In this document: positions 4,726-6,355 of the stretch, piece by piece
How the letters are laid out: each line of letters starts with the position of its first letter
Numbering within the stretch: position 1 is the stretch's first letter
NCBI GenBank assembly: GCA_027019845.1
Contig: JALUWE010000534.1
Coordinates: forward strand, 1-6,355
Source of the DNA: Anaerolineales bacterium
Lineage (GTDB): Bacteria > Chloroflexota > Anaerolineae > Anaerolineales > JABWBV01
Reading direction: 5' to 3'
DNA length: 6,355 nucleotides
Notes under the pieces: model-generated
The model's input: the letters and a program-made list of their open reading frames with translations, nothing else
What the model was told of the DNA's origin: nothing
The model's database searches: none
Made by a program: the position numbers and the translations under genes

Positions 4726-6354
4726 CTACTCCGGGGCTTCCGATGGCGTGACGACTTCCAGAATGCTCACCCCGCCGCGGGTGTACACCAATTGCAGCCC
4801 CTCACATCCCTCCAGCGCGTCAGCTTGCAGCGCCCCTTTGCCCGAAACCAGGTACAGATAGTCGATCTCCGCCTCTCGAATCAGGCTCCACAGCGCTTCG
4901 TCACAGCCCTGCAGCTCCCTTGCGCGGGCGGCCCAATCGTTGATCCGGAGCACGTACTCCCGCGGGCGGGCTGTGATGTACAGGGCCGGAGGCAGCAACG
5001 TGCGCCGTCCGGTCAGGGGCGTGATCCACCAGCCGCCGTCCACCCCGCGGTACGTGCTCCCCTGCCAGAAGGCGGTGTTGGTGAAGAAAACAGCCTCCTC
5101 CGGCGTGTTCCGGCGCACCCATTCGATAGCCTGCAAATCGGCATCTGTCGCCAGCACCGTCACGGGATTGAGTATCTCGCGGGTCTCCTTCACCCCCCAG
5201 ACCAGCAGTCCGAGCAGTGCGGCCCACATCACCCCGCGGGCGAGCCGGGCCGGCCAGGGGCGCGTCTCCCCCTCCAAAGGGGTCAGAAACGCGTCCGCGG
5301 CCAGCAGCGCGACGGGCAAAAAGGCCACGATCGCGCCGTGGTCGGGCCGGAAAGGCGCGATGCGCACCCCCCACGGCAGGCTCAGAATCCCGAAGGCAGC
5401 CGCCCACAGCGCGAAGGGCCGTGTTTTCTCCCGCCAACCGATCAAAAAAAGGCTGATGAGCGCCACGATCAACAGCACATGGCTGCGCCGCGGCCCGAGC
5501 AAATACCACAAATACGAAAGGTAGCCGGGGTAATAGGCCTCGTCCAGGGATTGGCCGGGCGCCACCGTGACCACCGCGGCGAACGCGGAGGCGTTTTGCC
5601 ACACGTGCCACAGCCACGGCAAAACCAGCAGCGCGCCGGCCCCACCACCGGTCAGCAGCGCCCGCATCCCCCCGTCTGCCCACCCCCTCCGCAGCCCCCC
5701 CTCTCCGAACAGCCATCGCTCGATCCACAACACACCGAAGAACAACGCCAGCAGCGTGGCCGCGAAGTAGTGGGTCAACAACAATCCCGCGGTCAGCACG
5801 GCCAGCCGCGCGACGCGTTCGCAGTTCGCACCGCGGCGGGTGATTTCCACCCCGGCTGCCATCGCCAGCGCCAGCAGGACCATACCGGCCAGCAGGGTGT
5901 AACGCCCCCAGGTAACGTAATAGGCGGGCATCTGGAGCACGAAACCCACCAGCAGCAGGGCCACGCTCGAACGCCGCCAGTCGCCCCACAGGGCCATCCC
6001 CAGGCGGTAGACCGCCAGCCCCACCACCGCATTGAGCACCTGCCCGAAGACCAGCACCGCGCGCTCCGGGGATAGCCGGGCGAAGAATGCGAACAAGGCG
6101 GTGTTGAGGTGGAACCCGAAATGATAGTAGAAGGTGGCCGGGATGTACGGCTCCAACGTTTGCGGCACGCCGCCCCTCTCCAAAATCAGGCGCACGATCA
6201 GGGTGTGGTGCAGCGAATCCACCCAGGCAGGCAACACCAGGGTGCGGGATTGGTAAAAACGAAAGGCGATCAGGGCAGCGAAGAGGAGGAAGGGTGCGTA
6301 GTGAATGGTGAATGGCGAACGGTGAATACACGATTCGCTACCCGCCACTCCCAA
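4726..6354 (-). CDS. Polytopic membrane protein, GT-C glycosyltransferase-like (5' end uncertain)
   Basis: At least 542 residues with about ten hydrophobic segments, near residues 19-36, 98-121, 128-147, 150-170, 183-213, 231-251, 290-306, 313-330, 340-358 and 374-389, followed by a soluble domain (about 400-535) with no further helices. The first loop, LPAWVDSLHHTLIVRLILERGGVP (41-64), has an aspartate (D46) placed like the catalytic acid of GT-C enzymes, then YYHFGFHLNTALFAFFARL. This layout fits lipid-linked-sugar transferases of the PMT/ArnT superfamily and the DUF6541-like membrane proteins. The C-terminal stretch ADLQAIEWVRRNTPEEAVFF resembles their extracytoplasmic domains. The donor sugar and acceptor cannot be told. 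The frame is open to the window edge; the first available start is TTG at 6354, and no in-frame ATG occurs before residue 120, well inside the conserved region. A heptamer repeat lies within the first 20 codons. It precedes nuoA by 256 bases and is probably a separate transcription unit. Confidence 0.75.
   Translation of the reverse strand: MGVAGSESCIHRSPFTIHYAPFLLFAALIAFRFYQSRTLVLPAWVDSLHHTLIVRLILERGGVPQTLEPYIPATFYYHFGFHLNTALFAFFARLSPERAVLVFGQVLNAVVGLAVYRLGMALWGDWRRSSVALLLVGFVLQMPAYYVTWGRYTLLAGMVLLALAMAAGVEITRRGANCERVARLAVLTAGLLLTHYFAATLLALFFGVLWIERWLFGEGGLRRGWADGGMRALLTGGGAGALLVLPWLWHVWQNASAFAAVVTVAPGQSLDEAYYPGYLSYLWYLLGPRRSHVLLIVALISLFLIGWREKTRPFALWAAAFGILSLPWGVRIAPFRPDHGAIVAFLPVALLAADAFLTPLEGETRPWPARLARGVMWAALLGLLVWGVKETREILNPVTVLATDADLQAIEWVRRNTPEEAVFFTNTAFWQGSTYRGVDGGWWITPLTGRRTLLPPALYITARPREYVLRINDWAARARELQGCDEALWSLIREAEIDYLYLVSGKGALQADALEGCEGLQLVYTRGGVSILEVVTPSEAPE
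6305..6325. repeat. Three heptamers inside the membrane-protein reading frame
   Basis: ATGGTGA, ATGGCGA, ACGGTGA on the plus strand, with a degenerate GTAGTGA just left (6298-6304). This is the same family as the nuoE-nuoF spacer arrays. On the coding (minus) strand it is translated as residues around HRSPFTIH (11-18), with no stop. The window edge beyond it (GTTGGGAGTG on the minus strand) also resembles the GAGTTGG heptamers at 734-747. Confidence 0.75.
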
Positions 6355-6355
6355 C

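Noticed and set aside
4600..6075. A 491-codon plus-strand open frame opposite the membrane protein
   Set aside because: The product is rich in Pro, Gln, Arg and His with no fold signature. It mirrors the codon structure of the membrane-protein gene, and the minus frame has proper transmembrane pattern.

Overview
The window carries the first six genes of a respiratory complex I (NADH:quinone oxidoreductase) operon. They lie on the minus strand in the order nuoA (4469-4113), nuoB (4122-3640), nuoC (3593-3081), nuoD (2963-1734), nuoE (1639-1145) and nuoF (from 723, running off the left edge). Each protein keeps the family's key residues, so these look like working genes. Upstream of nuoA, on the same strand, is a large polytopic membrane protein of GT-C glycosyltransferase type (6354-4726), whose 5' end is at or beyond the right edge. 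I see no RNA genes, CRISPR arrays, transposases or phage genes.

The organism is a GC-rich bacterium with a 14-subunit type complex I in which nuoC and nuoD are separate genes and nuoE and nuoF are present. The gene order, short subunits, DUF6541/GT-C-like membrane protein and abundant heptanucleotide repeats between genes resemble Chloroflexota (Anaerolineae-like) genomes. That placement is inference; there is no rRNA or phylogenetic marker search behind it.

The spacers are the unusual part. nuoA and nuoB overlap by 10 bases, and nuoB has a good Shine-Dalgarno sequence inside nuoA. The other four junctions are separated by 46 to 421 bases of mostly simple-sequence DNA with a 7-base period: ACTGAAC/ACCGAAC type at B/C, AATATCC type at C/D, a two-copy remnant at D/E, and ATTGTGA/ATGGTGA/ACGGTTA type at E/F. 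The E/F spacer is a nested array of three near-identical units of 92, 127 and 92 bases plus a truncated fourth. Each full unit holds a 44-base imperfect palindrome followed by 5 or 10 heptamers, and an octamer array lies next to the start of nuoF. The heptamer family from the E/F spacer also appears in the 5' part of the membrane-protein reading frame.

The 256-base gap between the membrane protein and nuoA contains a convincing promoter on the minus strand (TTGCAG, 17 bases, TAAAAT with an extended -10 TG), followed by a leader of about 105 bases with a 7-bp hairpin. The operon therefore probably starts transcription there and continues through nuoF. NuoE and NuoF form the NADH-oxidising end, NuoB, C and D the electron path to quinone, and NuoA part of the membrane arm at the quinone site.
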